A DNA stretch of 64,000 bases from Puccinellia tenuiflora (lineage: Eukaryota > Streptophyta > Magnoliopsida > Poales > Poaceae). The translations under genes and the position numbers were made by a program. The notes beneath the pieces are model-generated. The model was given only the letters and a program-made list of their open reading frames with translations, was not told where the DNA came from and did no database searches. The stretch spans positions 1,998,349 through 2,062,348 of the forward strand of contig QRDG01000527.1 of assembly GCA_012064385.1 (NCBI GenBank). Reading direction: 5' to 3'. Shown here one piece after another: positions 33,829-46,642 of the stretch. The stretch's first letter is position 1. Each line of letters opens with the position of its first letter.

Positions 33829-36800
33829 ATGGCCTTGAGCGCCCCAAGCTCACCAGCGATCGACGCTGCGGCGGTCAATCCGGCTCCGCCGATGGGGAGC
33901 CCTTCACCCGCGGCCTCCGCCGCTCCCGAGCCATCCGCCGCTGCAACTGCACCTCCCTCATTTCCGGCGCACGCCTCCACCGCCTCAAGCCGCGACGAGG
34001 TGGCTTTGGCAAAAGCCGCTGTCACAGTGGCTTCTGCTTCCGCTACTACTGACGCTGTCGTCGAAGACGCATGTGTTGGTGAAGAGGAAGAAGAAGAAGA
34101 AGCCGGGAACAAGGATGCAGCCAATAACCCGTCCCGCAACTGGGCCTGCTCGGTTGTGGACGAGGTCGAATTGAAGGGGATGGAGGCTGACGGAGCCATT
34201 GTTCCAACTTCTGAGTCGAATCCGACTTGGCGATCCGCCTTCGGCGACCCCTATCCGACTCCCATCAGAGACGAACGGGTACTCCTTTTTTCCCACGTAA
34301 TTAGGGGATTTTCCTTGCCACCTTCGGCTTTTCTTATAGATCTTCTAGACTATTATGGCCTCCAGCTCCACAATATTACTCCAAATAGCCTGTTGTACAT
34401 CTCCGGCTTCGTAGCATTGTTCGAAGGCTATTTAGGCATAAAACCTAGGTTAGACTTCTTCGAACGTTGCTTCTTAGTTAAGAGGCAAACTATCAACAAG
34501 GAGCTGCTGGTGGCCGGCACAATCAGCTTCAACTGCCGCCGGGATATCGATTGGTACCCTCAAGTGCCAATCGTCGATTCGGCTAAGGGATGGGTGTCCA
34601 CATTCTTCTATTGCAAGGACGTGGCGACGCCAAACCGGCTGCAGGGGCTCGCCCCTTTCACAGACGAAGCCGGCACTCCGCTGCCCTCCTAGAAGAAGAA
34701 GTCGTCAGGTGTAATGCCAACGGAACATGCCGCCCTCCAAGCGAGGATTGCGCAACTGACGTCCGGCTCTCCTCCCTTGACTGGGGAGGACACCATCATC
34801 TGCTGGATGAAGAGGCGAATCCAGCCCCTCCAACATCGTGCTCGCCTTCTATGCGAGTACACGGATAACGTTGATCCCATGCGGATCAACGAGAAAGACC
34901 TGGAGCGGAGCCTTTTTGAGGCTCGCTTCAACAAACTCATCAAAGCCCGGCCTGGAGAAGGCCGGCAATATGAAGAATCATTGCCGATGTTTACGGCGAC
35001 CAACCCTCCCCCAAAGGTACTTTGACTAACCAAAGTTCAATTCTTTGAAAAATTCGGGTTTGCCTTTTGTCGGACTAACATGTAATATGCCAGATTTCTG
35101 GAATCACCGACATCCGCCCTGCTGGGAAGCCGTCGTCCAGCAAGGCGTCCACACGGCCCGTCTCCATTTCCTCGGCTACTGCAGAAAGCTGGAAGAGGAA
35201 GGGCCAGTCGACCACGAGCAGCGCTAAGTCGACTGCAGACGACGACGCTCTTGCTGGACTCAACATTCCTAGCAAGAAGTAAGTCAACTGACAACATCTC
35301 CTCCTTTCTTTGCAGTAATGCCGGATTTGCTAAATTTCACTTTTCACCTTTGCATAATGAAGAAGGGCGCTCCGTTGAAAATAAAGACGGTCGCCACGAG
35401 GAAGAAAGCCTCTCCTGCCATCCCTCCATCAACTCCATCAGTTCCAGAGCCGAACCCAACAGAGGAGAACACACACACGATAGCGCCAGCTCCGCCTGTT
35501 GGGAGAGCCGGGGTAATTCCCCCCACACAATGGACAGAGATGACGGGGAAAGTGACTGAAACATCCTCTCCAAGGGCTGAAGCTCCGGCTAATGATGCCA
35601 AAACCTTTCCCCCCATCAAAGCCGAAGCCTTCGACGAGGAGGGGCGTATCAAGCCGGAATTGATGAGCCGGTTCATGAAGGCACCTCGGCTTCCCCGGAA
35701 GAAGGGAACAACCGTCCGGGACGACGAGCCGGATCACACCAAGGCCTATGACACCTTTGATGTCATAGAGATTCTTGAAGACCAGCAGAACTACTTTGCT
35801 GATAGCTTTGAGGCTGGCATGACGCTTCTCCGTGAGCACTACCACGTAAGATACCTTACCAGTAGCCCCCGAGCACTATGCCGGGTTAAGTTATTAAAAC
35901 TAGCCGTCATAGTGATCCAAGTTAATGCGCATGCACACACTTAGCCCCCCAGTCATGAAATGTTGTCATGTAGCCACCTTAACTTGTAAATATAGATTTA
36001 GGTTTTTAGCGATTCCTTACGCAGATCCATCGAAACATTGGCGCTGAAACCATCAATTCTTTGGGTGTGCAAAACCAGGAGATGCGCCGGCTTAAGGCTG
36101 AACTGGCGAACAAAGACGCCATCATTGAAGGGTTCGAGGCAGACCGGGTTCAATACCAATGTAACAATGCTGAATCCTTAGCTTTGAGCTCCAGGCTTGT
36201 TTATATACTGCTGACATTTTCTTGCCTTTGCAGATGCCATTATCAAAGCCAAAGAGCTTGCAGAAAACGCCGGCATTGTCGACCGGCTCCGCGACGAGAA
36301 CATTGAGCTGAGTAAGCTTAACCAATCGATGGCGGCGGAGCTAGAGACGGTCAAGAAAAATCTTGCCAGAGCCGAACAACTTCTTGAATCAGAGAGGCAG
36401 AGCCACAAGGATGCCCTTACTGAGGTCCAGGACCGGCTTAATAGGCGCCTCGATGAATCACTGGCCATCGACAACCAGCTTCTGAGTAAGTATCGAAAAA
36501 ACTTAAACTCATCACTCTGTCTTAGCCAAATATAACTGAACTTCGCCTTTTTGCAGATCCGGCGGGTTACGGCCATGAGCTAACGGCGGAAAACCGGCTT
36601 GACCGGATTCTGGAAGTAGGGGAGCTCATCCCGAAGATTATTTCTTCGGGAAAAGAGCTTGCCGAGAAATTCTTTCCCAGCAACCCCGAGCCCCCGACGA
36701 ACCTTGCCAGCTTAGAAGATGAACTGATCGAAGCGGCCTCGTTCTTTGATGAACGGCTTCGATCAAGCGCTCGTGGAGGTGCCAAGACGGCCTTGGGCTT

Positions 36801-37041
36801 GATGATGGCACATTACCCAGAGGCGGAAGCCTGGCGAGTGGCATCCGGCTTCCCTCTTGAAAAGGAGGATGGCACGCCGCTGGACGACCAAGATCGTAAG
36901 AAGATTCTTCACTCCGTCTCCGGCTATGCCAGCAAAATTGCCAACATGGTCTCCTTGACCACCATCTTCAAGGAAGTACCGTGTCCGCCGACTCCTGTCC
37001 AATCAGATGATGACAATGAGGCAGCGGAGAAATCATCATGA
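33829..37041 (+). pseudogene. Antisense multi-exon gene of element F (gypsy-type transposon domain plus coiled coil)
   Basis: It runs opposite to F's pol. Exon 1 (33829-35016) starts at ATG, with an Ala/Ser/Pro-rich N-terminus and an acidic run. It continues into the conserved domain (RDERVLLFSHVIRGFSLPPS, LLDYYGLQLHNITPNSL, FVALFEGYLGIKP), annotated in grass genomes as putative gypsy type transposon or Transposase_28. A TAG at 34690-34692 probably replaces a Trp. Further exons, with GT-AG borders seen at 35017/35093 and 35846/36024 and others less sure, add a charged linker and a long heptad-like coiled coil (about 36060-36480). The last exon ends at 37041 (EAAEKSS). Function unknown. A second exon junction near 35279/35316 does not keep frame as I read it, so the gene is probably broken there too. 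Confidence 0.7.
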
Positions 37042-37573
37042 GCCGAATTTGCTCACTGAGCCGGCCATCCTGAAAATGTAATGGAAACATGTAAAGCCGT
37101 CTAAACAATGTAAATGTCTAGAAATAACTTAGCCTTTTGTTGTATGTTAATCAGCTTTATATTTGCAAACTTGCAATTTTATGCCTCAGTTCAGTCTGGC
37201 CTTGACACCTTAGCCTTTAAGCGCCGGCAAACCTTATGGCGAAGCTAACTCGCTGAGCAACAGGGTACGCAATGACCAATCTATTTAGACTCAGAACAAG
37301 TGCCGCCTTTCGGTGTCGAAACGCTTTGAAGCAACCCAGCGCAAAAAGCTAGCAGACAAACACTAATTTGGCAAAACGTTGTTTTTTCATCACCTTAAGG
37401 CAGATTCAATCATGAAAGAGTTTACCAACGAGAGCAACACAGGCAATTTCGGGTAAACAGATAATAACAATGAGATCATGGGGAAATAAAGGATGGTACA
37501 GATTCTCGAATTCGACATGAGAGAAACCAATTCTTATTTCATGATATCATTGACATGGTTACAATAGAATTTG

Positions 37574-38170
37574 CTAAGTGTAAAAAGGACGTAGCTGAGC
37601 GATATTCCACGGACGTTTCGTCTCATCCAAGTCGTCATCTACATGCCTTTTCCTCTTGCGACCTTTCTTCTTTGAATCCCTTAAGTCGATGAGGTAATAT
37701 GACCCGTTTTTCAGAACTTTGCTGATAATGAAAGGTCCTTCCCAAGGCGGGGATAATTTGTGCTGCCGACTTTGCACGAGCCGAAGCACTAAGTCGCCTT
37801 CTCGAAAGGATTGATTCCGCACTCTACGGCTCTGATAGCGACGTAGATCTTGTTGATAGATGGCGGATCTCTAGAGAGCTAACTCTCTTTCTTCTTCGAG
37901 TATATCTAAGCTGTCTTGCCGTGCTTCTTCTGCGTCTTTTTCAACGTAGGCTGTGACTCGAGGCGAATCGTGGATCATGTCGGATGGGAGCACCGCTTCT
38001 GCATCATAGACAAGGAAGAAATGGGTGAAGCCGGTTGATCTATTTGTGGTAGTACAAATACTCCATAAGACCGCTGGCAATTCCTCAACCCGAGCGCCGG
38101 CTGCTCGATGCAAAGGGGTTTCAAGCCTCGGCTTAATACCTTGCAGAATAATGCCGTTGGTGCGCTCTAC
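37574..38170 (-). pseudogene. Element F integrase C-terminal region
   Basis: It continues the integrase after the premature stop at 38171. Frames at 37871-38113 (VEELPAVLWSICTTTNRSTG, LVYDAEAVLPSD) and 37574-37822 (FREGDLVLRLVQ, LSPPWEGPFII, NIAQLRPFY) are the expected end of a Tat-lineage integrase. They are interrupted by a second stop near 37872. The downstream end is where pol would normally stop. Confidence 0.8.
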
Positions 38171-40414
38171 CTATCCATTGGATTGCGGGTGTGCCACTGA
38201 TGCCACGTCGAGTCGGATTTTTGATCGGCTACAAAACTTCGATAGCTTACCGACGGCAAAGTTTGTGCCATTGTCAGTGATAATGCTATGCGGTATGCCG
38301 AATCGATTTGTAATCTTGACGATGAACTTTGTGGCTGTAGCTCCGTCGAGTTTCTTGATGGGCTTGGCCTCCACCCACTTCGTGAATTTGTCGACCGCCA
38401 CCAGCAGGTGAGTTAAGCCTCCTCTTGCCGTCCTGAAAGGTCCCACCATGTCGAGCCCCCAGACCACGAACGTCCAAGTAATAGGGATCGTTCGGAGCTC
38501 CTGAGCCGGCAGATGAACCTGCTTTGCGTAGCGCTGACACCCTTCACAAGTCTTGACGATGTTGATAGCATCCTCCTTAGCCGTCAGCCAGAAGAATCCG
38601 TGCCGAAATGCTTTGGCGACTAACGCCTTTGCCGCCACCTGATGCCCACATTCGCCGGAGTGGATTTCTTCCAGGATTTTCCGTCCTTCCTCTGGAGAGA
38701 CGCATCTTTGGAAGATGCCGGATGTGCTCCTCTTGTAGAGTTGTCCATCAATAATTGTGTACGCCTTTGATCGGCACTCAATTTGACGGCTTAGCACTTC
38801 ATCGTCCTCGGGCAGTTTCTTACTAATCAAGAAATCAATGTAGGGTGTGGTCCAATCTGGGGTTACCAAGCACACCTGAACTGATTCTACCGACAAAGGA
38901 TAATCTTCGTCGCCACCTTTGATTGACGGCTTGTGTAGGTGATGGAGAAATACGTCTGGTGGCACTGCCTTTTTCCTGGAGCCTATTATGGCCAAGGCGT
39001 CAGCAGCTTCATTGTCATCTCGAGAGATATGTCGAACCTCTAAGCCGGCAAAACATCGGCCGAATTCATCGACTGTTGTCCTGTATTCCGCCATTGTGGG
39101 GCTCTTTATGTCCCAGCATCCATCAAGTTGCTGTGAAACTAGATCCGAGTCGCCATAGCAGAGAATGCGTTTTACTCCCAGCTCCTTAGCCATATGGAGG
39201 CCGTGGAGGAGAGCCTCATACTCTGCTACATTGTTGGTGGCATTGAAGTGGATTCGGAGGACGTTGCTAAGCTTATCACCCTTAGGCGACTTTAGCACGA
39301 CTCCAGCCCCTGAGCCCTCTTTCATCTTTGAGCCGTCGAAGTGCATTATCCAGTGCTGAGAATCCAGCAAAGGTGTGCTTTCCATCGGCTCTGTCCAATC
39401 TGCAACAAAGTCGGCTAGAACCTGAGACTTGATGGCGGTCCTCGACTTGCACTGGATGTCGAAAGCTGCTAACTCAATGCCCCATTTGGCGACTCGGCCC
39501 GTTGCGTCGGCATTATTGATGATCTCTCTTAGTGGAGCCTTGCTGACCACCGTGATTGTGTGATCTTGAAAGTAATGCCGTAATTTTCTGGCGGCAAAGA
39601 ATACACCATAAGCTAACTTCTGGTAGTGAGGGTAGCGTTGCTTTGAATCTGAGAAGACCTCGCTAATGAAGTAGACGGGGCGCTGATCCGGCAATTGCTT
39701 CCCTTCTTCCAGGCGTTCCACCTTGAGTTTTCCGGCTTGCGGAGTTTTTTCTTCGCCATTGGCGGCTTTCGAGGTGTTGGGGTCGTCTTTAGGATCAGAG
39801 ACGCTACCCATCAAAACCTCGGCAGGGCGTCCTAAGCAGGATGCAACTTTCCGGCTAAAATCGTCGGATTCTCCTTCAGATTCGAGGTCTTGCTCCATAT
39901 GGGCGGTGTCCCCTGATCCGGCTTCTGAATCAATCCCTGACTGCAGAGCAGGGAGGATCGACTCAGGCTCAGTCATCAACTCATGTGAGCCGGATTCTCC
40001 TAAGACGCCGACGAAGTGGAAGTCCGGCGCCGCCATGTAAGAACTTGCATCGTCTTCAGAATCTTCATCGTCAGCATCGAAAGCCAGATCCAGATCGGCG
40101 ATCTCGTCAGAGTCCAGATCCGAATCCTCGTCAAGGTTGCTTGGGTGGGTGGTGGGCAAGCTCGAGGTGAAGCCGAGATCGTCCAAGGCCTGGGCGGTGA
40201 AGCCGACGAAGATGTCGAAACCACCGATGGAGACCGTGGACCAGCCGGCGGGGTCCTCCTTTGTCGGCATCCAGAGGCCGTCGTTGAAGACGTGGCCGGC
40301 TCTCGACTCGTCGAAGTAGCTCACCATGCCGACCGCGATAGTGTCGCCGACTCCGCCGGCAGCTCCTGGATAGATCGAAACCCCGGAGGTCTCCTGCCCC
40401 ACGGTGGGCGCCAA
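38171..40414 (-). pseudogene. Element F chimeric leader, dual RNase H and integrase frame
   Basis: 747 codons are open, but the frame enters through the PBS with no ATG; the first Met is codon 30 (40325-40327). Residues about 30-225 are an acidic, Ser/Asp-rich leader of gag type. Then the frame passes directly into the pol RNase H (YFISEVFSDSKQRYPHYQKL, VVSKAPLREI) and a second RNase H with D-E-D-D residues (MHFDGS, NVAEYEALLHGL, YGDSDLV, RDDNEAADAL). After that come the integrase zinc finger (HSGECGH, CEGC) and the first two catalytic Asp (GLDMVGPF, ITDNGTNF). It stops at TAG after HPQSNG, where Gln is expected. The intervening gag, protease and RT were deleted in frame. Confidence 0.85.
40395..40413 (-). 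other. Primer binding site of element F
   Basis: The minus strand reads TGGCGCCCACCGTGGGGCA, two bases inside the 5' LTR. This is a PBS of the TGGCGCC class used by Tat-type elements. Confidence 0.8.
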
Positions 40415-40415
40415 C

Positions 40416-40923
40416 TATCGTGGTATTGTCGAATCTAGCCGCGGTAGGGGTGCCATCGAGCTAGGTAGAGAGAGGGGTTTTGGAGACGTGGGGTGTTCCG
40501 GCGACATAGAGACGAGTTTACCCAGCTTCAGATCTCACGTCGGTTGCGAGATCCTACGTGCTGCTATAATTCACTATAAGGCAATATCGCCGAGTTACAG
40601 TGGATTGGGATTGAGAGCGTATGTGCCCTAAGGCGTCCCAGGGGCCGGCTTATAAAGGCGTCCAGACCCTGGGCTTACAGGAGGAAACCTAACCGACTAA
40701 ACAGAGTCCTACTCTAATCCGGCTTGGGCCCTGCCTTGTGGGCTAAGTCTTCCGCAATGCAGGCCGGCTTCTGGAACCTTCCCTTAGCCGGATGGGCCTC
40801 CTGTGCTTCATCATACTGGGCCGCCCGGTTAAGCCGGATTCGGCTTTCCACCACTATGGGCCACCCTGGTATGCCGGCTTTTAGTCTTCTCTATGAGGAC
40901 ACCTGTTCGGCATAACCCCAACA
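40416..40923 (-). repeat. 5' LTR of element F
   Basis: 508 bp. It begins TATCGTGG on the plus strand where the other copy has TGTCGTGG, so the terminal TG/CA is mutated at this end. It ends CCCAACA before CCGAA. Confidence 0.92.
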
Positions 40924-41850
40924 CCGAAAGTTAAATTATTTAATTCATGCATGCAAAATTAGATTCAAACAGATTGCATTTTTAGCTTTAATTTGATATA
41001 AAATTCATAAATTTTGGAATTGTCGAACAAAAGTTGTGAATTTTTCAAGATTAATTAATTAGCAAAAGATTTATTTATTTTAGCCATTTAAATTAATTCC
41101 AAAAATTAAACAAAATTTATATTTGAACAGATTACATTTTTCGGATTTCAAAACATATTTTTATTATAATTTTTGAATTCGAAAAGGCCAAAAATTAAAA
41201 GATTCAAAAACATGACAGAAACTTATGGTAGGGACCTAATTGTAAAAGATTTTCAAAAACTGGGGGTTTATGCAAAAATGTCAGATCTGGATCTGAGATT
41301 TATATTTGCACCGGAGTGAGATCTACACATTAGTATGACATGTGGGTCTAGGGGACCCACCTGTCAGTGACCAGAGAGAGAGGGAAAAAAGGGGGTTTTA
41401 TTGGGCCGAACCCAGAAGTCGAACTCAGGATCGTTCGGGGCGGCAAGGAATAGAGACCAGTTGGGCTAGCATTCGAATCTTGTACAGAAGGGGGTTCAAC
41501 GGCCTAAGAGGTGTGACTGTGCTGCAAACTGAACTTAACTGAAGAAAAAGCAGGCTTTTGCACTCTGACGGCGACAGGAAACAGACGGCGTCCCGGTGAC
41601 CGGCAACGACCCAGATCGGGCGGCGCTGCATGCGTTGGGTGTGGTGTGCATGTGTGGTGCAGTGAAGGGGTCGTGCATGAGCGTGCGCGGCAGGAGCAGC
41701 ACGAGCTCGTGCTTGTGCTCGTCGGCGACCTACGACTATCGGCGGTGCTGCACGAAGGCAGGCACCTAGAGCAGGGGGAAGAGGGAGAGGGAAGATGCCC
41801 GGCGACGGTGATGCTCACCCTAGGCCAGAGAAGAGCAGATCGGGCCGAGG
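40924..41850 (-). repeat. 5' LTR of element E, segment 2
   Basis: It starts with the CCGAA duplication of F and is collinear with about 28520-29430 of the E 3' LTR. It ends in CGAGG (41846-41850) at the insertion of G. Confidence 0.9.
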
Positions 41851-44800
41851 TGTAACAGCCCCAGATTAGTACCCTAAAATATGGGCCAAATTTTCACGTT
41901 TTGGTTTGCATTGCATCATGGCATACTTGTTTAAATTGCTAATTCTAAATAAAGCAACACTTGGAAATTACAAACTAGGGGAGCAAAACCCTTCCCCAAA
42001 AATCCCAAACCAACTGCAAAGCTCAATTTGGCAAATTACAATATTCTTGAATTTCCAAGTTGTCCGGGAAGTTCCAAGAATATATTTTATAAATAATTGT
42101 CAAGGGCTTTTTCTTGTCAAGCAAATAAAGAAGTTTGAGAATTCAATTTGGTTCAATTCAAATTATATTTTTGAAACCAAGTTTAACTCTCCATTAATTC
42201 AAAATAAAATTATGGGGAGCTTCATCGATATATTATTAGCCTCCATGAATATTTTCATTATTTTTGGAAATATATAAATGCTCCAAATAAATACATTTTG
42301 AAAATTATCAAAATGACCTTAATTTAAACCTATGAACAAATATGGTGCAAAATATTTTATTTTGCCACCTAAATTTTTGTGAAGGTGCTAGATGTTATGG
42401 GGAGCCTCTGTGAATTTTTCATGAAATTTTAAAAATGTTTAAGGGCCTTAACTAATGCCTAAACCCTGCTGGATTTAAATAAAAAGGGAAAAGAACAAAA
42501 TCCAGACGGGTGGGGCCCCCTGTCATCCTCCTCTCTCTCTCTCTCTTCTTCTCCACTGTGCTCGCCCATGCCGTCGACGCTGTCCTCCTGGCGCCATGCC
42601 GCGCTGCCCCCTGCTGCGCTGGAGGATAAGGAGGACGCCCAAGAGGACCCCGTGCCCTGCCGTGCCTCTCTCCCCCACCTCACCTGCTCCCTCCCCTTCC
42701 TCCTCTCCCGGAAACCCTAGGTGTCTTCGAGTTTCTGCCGTCGCCGCCGCTGTCCCGAAGCCAACCGACGCCACCATCAAGCTCGCCTCGCCGTCCTCTT
42801 CCTCCCCGAGCCAGGAATCGGCCCGGGGGCGCTGAAATCTCCGTCGCCGTCCAATCCCCTTCCTCTTCGGCCGCCGCCGTCCGAGCACCATCGAGACGCC
42901 GTCCGGCCTCCCCGGCCCGTGCCATCGCGTCCAACACTTTCCTGGTGAGCTCACGGTCCAGCTGGACATCTCCGTCCTCCTCCTCTCCCCCTAGGCCGTA
43001 GCTGTCCTTGTTGGTCGACGCCGGCCGCCGCCTGTCGCCGACGTACTCGCCGTTTCGGCGGCCACCATCTGGCGGCGCCGCCCGTTCCTGGAACGCCGTA
43101 GTACGGAGCATCCAGTGCGCCCCCTAGCTCGAATCCTAGACCCCTCCGTCATCACCCCTGTGCGCCACCGTGCCGTGGTCGCCGCCTCGGCCACGCCGGT
43201 CGTGGCATTGACCGTAGCGTGCCGCTTGCCCGGCCTGGCCTCGGCTTGGGCCGGCACGAGGCCGGCCGCTTCGGCCACCCACCCGGCCCGTCTGCCCAGC
43301 CTGGGCCGGCCAAAGACCGGAACCCTCGGGTGCCTGCCCGGCCCATGGCCCGGCCTGGCCGGCACAAGGCCGGCCTGCCTGGCGAATTGTTTTCCTTTTT
43401 GGTTTTAAAACCAATTTGAATAGTTCATAACTTTTTAAAGAATGCTTCAAATTTGACAAATCAAATACCAAATTGATTAGAAAAACAAACTCTACAAAAT
43501 GGAAACATTTTTTTTTTGAAATTACAAAATGGAATCATTGTAACCTTCTTTTGAAATTGTATTCCTGCTGTTTATTATGAATTCCTAAAATGGCATAATA
43601 ATACCTAATTTGGGAAAAATCATAATTCGAGAAATAATTAACCAAAATTTGTGAATAAAATACCAATGTGATCAACACTTCAAATGCACTAAAACCATGC
43701 TAATATCAGATCATGATCACAAATATTTATTGATATTATTCATAAATTGATTAAGCAAATTAAATTCAAATAATTATTTAATTTGCTATTTATTCTTCGG
43801 TACTCAGAAAATTACAAATAAGGTACCAAAATGATCGGAAGAAAAACACCTTTTTAATCATGTCATGTTCATGCATATTTGAACCACTTTTCTAATAATT
43901 TAATAATTTATGAAGAATGTGGTCACTAAGAAAATATGGGGTTGTTTCCAAATAATTGCACTAATTATTTGGAACTCCATTTAAATTGTTAGATAAATTA
44001 AATGTTGATATCCTTGCATAAATTTTAGCATGACATCATGTGATTGAGCATTGCACCTTGTGTTCGTGTGATTTATTTGGTCTTGTATTATTTTGGGTAT
44101 CGATAGATTCCGGAGTCGAGGGTTCCCTCCCCTACCCCGACGAGCCGTACTACACGCCCCGGCAGCAAGGCAAGAGATAACCTAACCTTCTTGGCATCTA
44201 GCATCCAATTGTTTTACAAACTTATTTTATCCACCATAATATTGCATGCGATTCCAATGTCTCTTTTGATCAAGATGTAGAGTATCCTATGAATGCATGT
44301 TTATCCCCTGAACCATCACATGCTTCCCCTCCTATAAACCCTAGGTTTGATGTGTTGGCCGGAGACAAAGATATAATTGTTGTTATATATGCTTAGCTAT
44401 GCTTAGCCATGCTTAGTCAAATGATATATTTTTGTCCGGTGATTTAATTCCATTATTATGAATGTTGATGGAATGTTTCGGACATGGTGGATATGTGGGG
44501 TGCTAAATTAAAATGCTAAAAAGGCTTGGGTGAGTTGCCATCGGGGATGGTGTTTTGCCTCACTCTTGCCCCTAGGTGCGAGTTCTTTACCTTTTGAACC
44601 AAGACGAGCGTGCTGCCATTGGTGGGTGTATGGGCGCCTTACTAACTGAATAACTTGTGCGGGCGTATCCAAGGGTCCTCTAGTTCGGTTTTCCATTTGC
44701 GTGTGAGTGGAAAAGAAGATGTTGATGAGGATTTGTGTTTAGGACGTGGTGATGGGGCAGGGGCTGAAATAGGCTGGGTAAACTTGCCCTGTGGCCACAG

Positions 44801-45837
44801 ATGACTCTTGGATAGTCTCACACGAGGTAAAGGTTTAACCGCGCCTGCTCGCCGGCCTTCCCCAGAAGAGGGCCAATCAGGTGAGCCGGACGGTACCAAT
44901 GGGTAAATTAGTACACCCCTGCAGGGTTAAATCTTTTCGAAAAGCCGTGTCCGTGATTATGGACGACTTGGGAATAGACGATAAGATCATAGAGAACCTT
45001 AACTTAATTGATATGGCAGCTAAAGGTTGCATAATCAACTTGTGATAAAGGTTCATTTCCTCGAGGGTGATTCGAGGGAGTGCCTTTGGTGGAGATGAGT
45101 GGTTATGGCTACAAGTAGGTTCGATGAGAACCGAAGATGAAATGTTACTCTCTTACCCCCTTTATAAAAAAATATTCTGAATAGACGATGCCTTGTGTCT
45201 TTTTATATCTTTTAAATGAAAATCTAGCTTTATGCAAAATAGCTACATTATACAGCTTTAGAGCCTTCGTCAATCATTGGGCCTATATCGCCCTACTAAA
45301 CTTGCGAGTACGTCGTACTCAGTCTCTCTTTGCTGCCTTTATATTTGTATTTCAGAGGAGGACGACACCGAGCAGCTAGGTGGGTTCTTCGTGGACGTTG
45401 ACTAGTAGTCCGGGGTTCCCAGGTGGCAGCTTGGGACCGTGGAACAAGCTGGCTGGGATCTTTTATTTGTAGGCCTCTTAGGCCATATATTTGCATCTTG
45501 TTGTTAGACAACACTAACCGCTTCCGCTTGATGTATTGTTGGATCTGTGATCCTTTTGTGAGTAATATTTGTATCTTCTCTTATATGAGTTGCTATATGC
45601 TTTGTGTCATAGAGTCTGCAATGTGCCAGTTGTTCCACAAGTCTCGGTCTCTTTACTATACGTGATAGCGATGTCTGAGCTTATGGCATGATCGAGGTGT
45701 TGTGTGCCGATGATCCATTCCGAGCACACCTGCCAATGAGTTTTGGCCTGGGATTGGTAAACCCAGTAACCTTCGATTGTGTAGCATGACCGGTTGCACA
45801 ACGCTTCACTGTATAGTTCTGGGGTTGGGGCGCTACA
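41851..45837 (+). mobile_element. Element G: solo LTR of the B family, plus orientation
   Basis: It starts TGTAACAGCCCC and ends TTGGGGCGCTACA, flanked by CGAGG (41846-41850 and 45838-45842). At 3987 bp it is collinear with the B LTR read on the opposite strand but clearly diverged, especially in the GC-rich block at about 42500-43390. There is no interior, so it is a solo LTR. It carries the palindrome module and the acidic tail. A CT microsatellite lies at about 42527-42546. Confidence 0.88.
44901..44964 (+). other. Triple-palindrome LTR module, G copy
   Basis: In sense order: GGGTAAATTAGTAC, CCCTGCAGGG, CTTTTCGAAAAG, GTCCGTGATTATGGAC. The second and third palindromes are perfect. The first hairpin keeps GTCC/GGAC with a changed loop. 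Confidence 0.6.
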
Positions 45838-45989
45838 CGAGGTGGACGTCGATCGCGAGCAACTGAAGAGGAAGAGGGAGAAGTAGTCGCCGGCCGTAGT
45901 CGTCGTAGGGGAGGAAGAGGACGTAGGGGAAGCAGGACTTGGTGTAGTCGTACGGCTTTCGCTCCTGCTCCAACGTGTAGTTGTCGTTG
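45838..45989 (-). repeat. 5' LTR of element E, segment 3
   Basis: It starts with the CGAGG duplication of G and continues the E LTR. Its last 44 bases (45946-45989) are repeated exactly at 46642-46685. Confidence 0.85.
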
Positions 45990-46642
45990 GTGTAGTCGTT
46001 GATCAACGTGTGAGTGTCCGGACTTCTTCCTCGTGGGTATATGATACGATGGAGTTGTCTCAGGACGGGTATTGATTGGTGAGTAGTTTAGCCCAGTAGC
46101 GCAAGCGCTCTCTTTCCTTATTCTAATTAGACGCAAGTTGTAGCGTGTCTTCTGTAGATGTTAGGTGCTGCTGCTGCAAGTCCACCATACAGCCATCCTT
46201 CTACCAAATTGCATGTGCACCGTTCTTTCGTTTACCCTTGTGCGTAAGACTTGCTGAGTACCCCCGTACTCATACCATCGGGTGTCCGGTGCCCGTATTT
46301 TTCACCGATGCAGGAGCGACAACAGAGTTCGACGATCCAGATGGAGGCTACTTCGTAGAGTTTGACGCTGACTACGACGAGTAGATCGAGATCCTAGGCG
46401 GCAGCCTGAGACACCGTGGGCGGGTTCACCTCTTTTACTTTTCCGGCCTCTGGCCTTTGATGTAGTCTGTACTCAGACGAATGTTATGCTTCCGCTGTAT
46501 TCGGGACATATGATCCCCTGTGTTGTAATAAAAGTATTTGAAACTATGTTTATTTATCCTTTTGTGTCGTACTTGTTCTTGTAATGATTTCCAAATTGTG
46601 GTTCCGCTTGTGAAACGTGGTTTTCGCTAAGTGGGGCTTACA
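45990..46642 (+). mobile_element. Inverted, truncated E-family LTR fragment
   Basis: From about 46002 to 46642 it is the reverse complement of the E LTR end (compare 26697-27340), ending GTGGGGCTTACA. It lacks the rest of the LTR. It is flanked by a 44-bp direct repeat rather than a 5-bp duplication, and a short extra GTGTAGTCGTT-like copy sits at the left junction. The frame 46145-46384 on the plus strand is the family's acidic-tail frame (DDPDGGYFVEFDADYDE) in readable form. Confidence 0.75.

Larger units (their letters stand above)
32830..40923 (-). mobile_element. Element F: Tat-lineage Ty3/gypsy element with antisense gene
   Basis: 8094 bp with 508-bp LTRs, flanked by CCGAA (32825-32829 and 40924-40928). 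Minus-strand sense: PBS TGGCGCCCACCGTGGGGC next to the 5' LTR, a chimeric frame with two RNase H regions and integrase, then a second gene in the opposite direction between integrase and the 3' LTR. Dual RNase H, this PBS type and an antisense ORF are traits described for Tat/Retand-type plant elements. LTRs differ at 11 of 508 positions by my count. Gag, protease and most RT are deleted. Confidence 0.85.
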
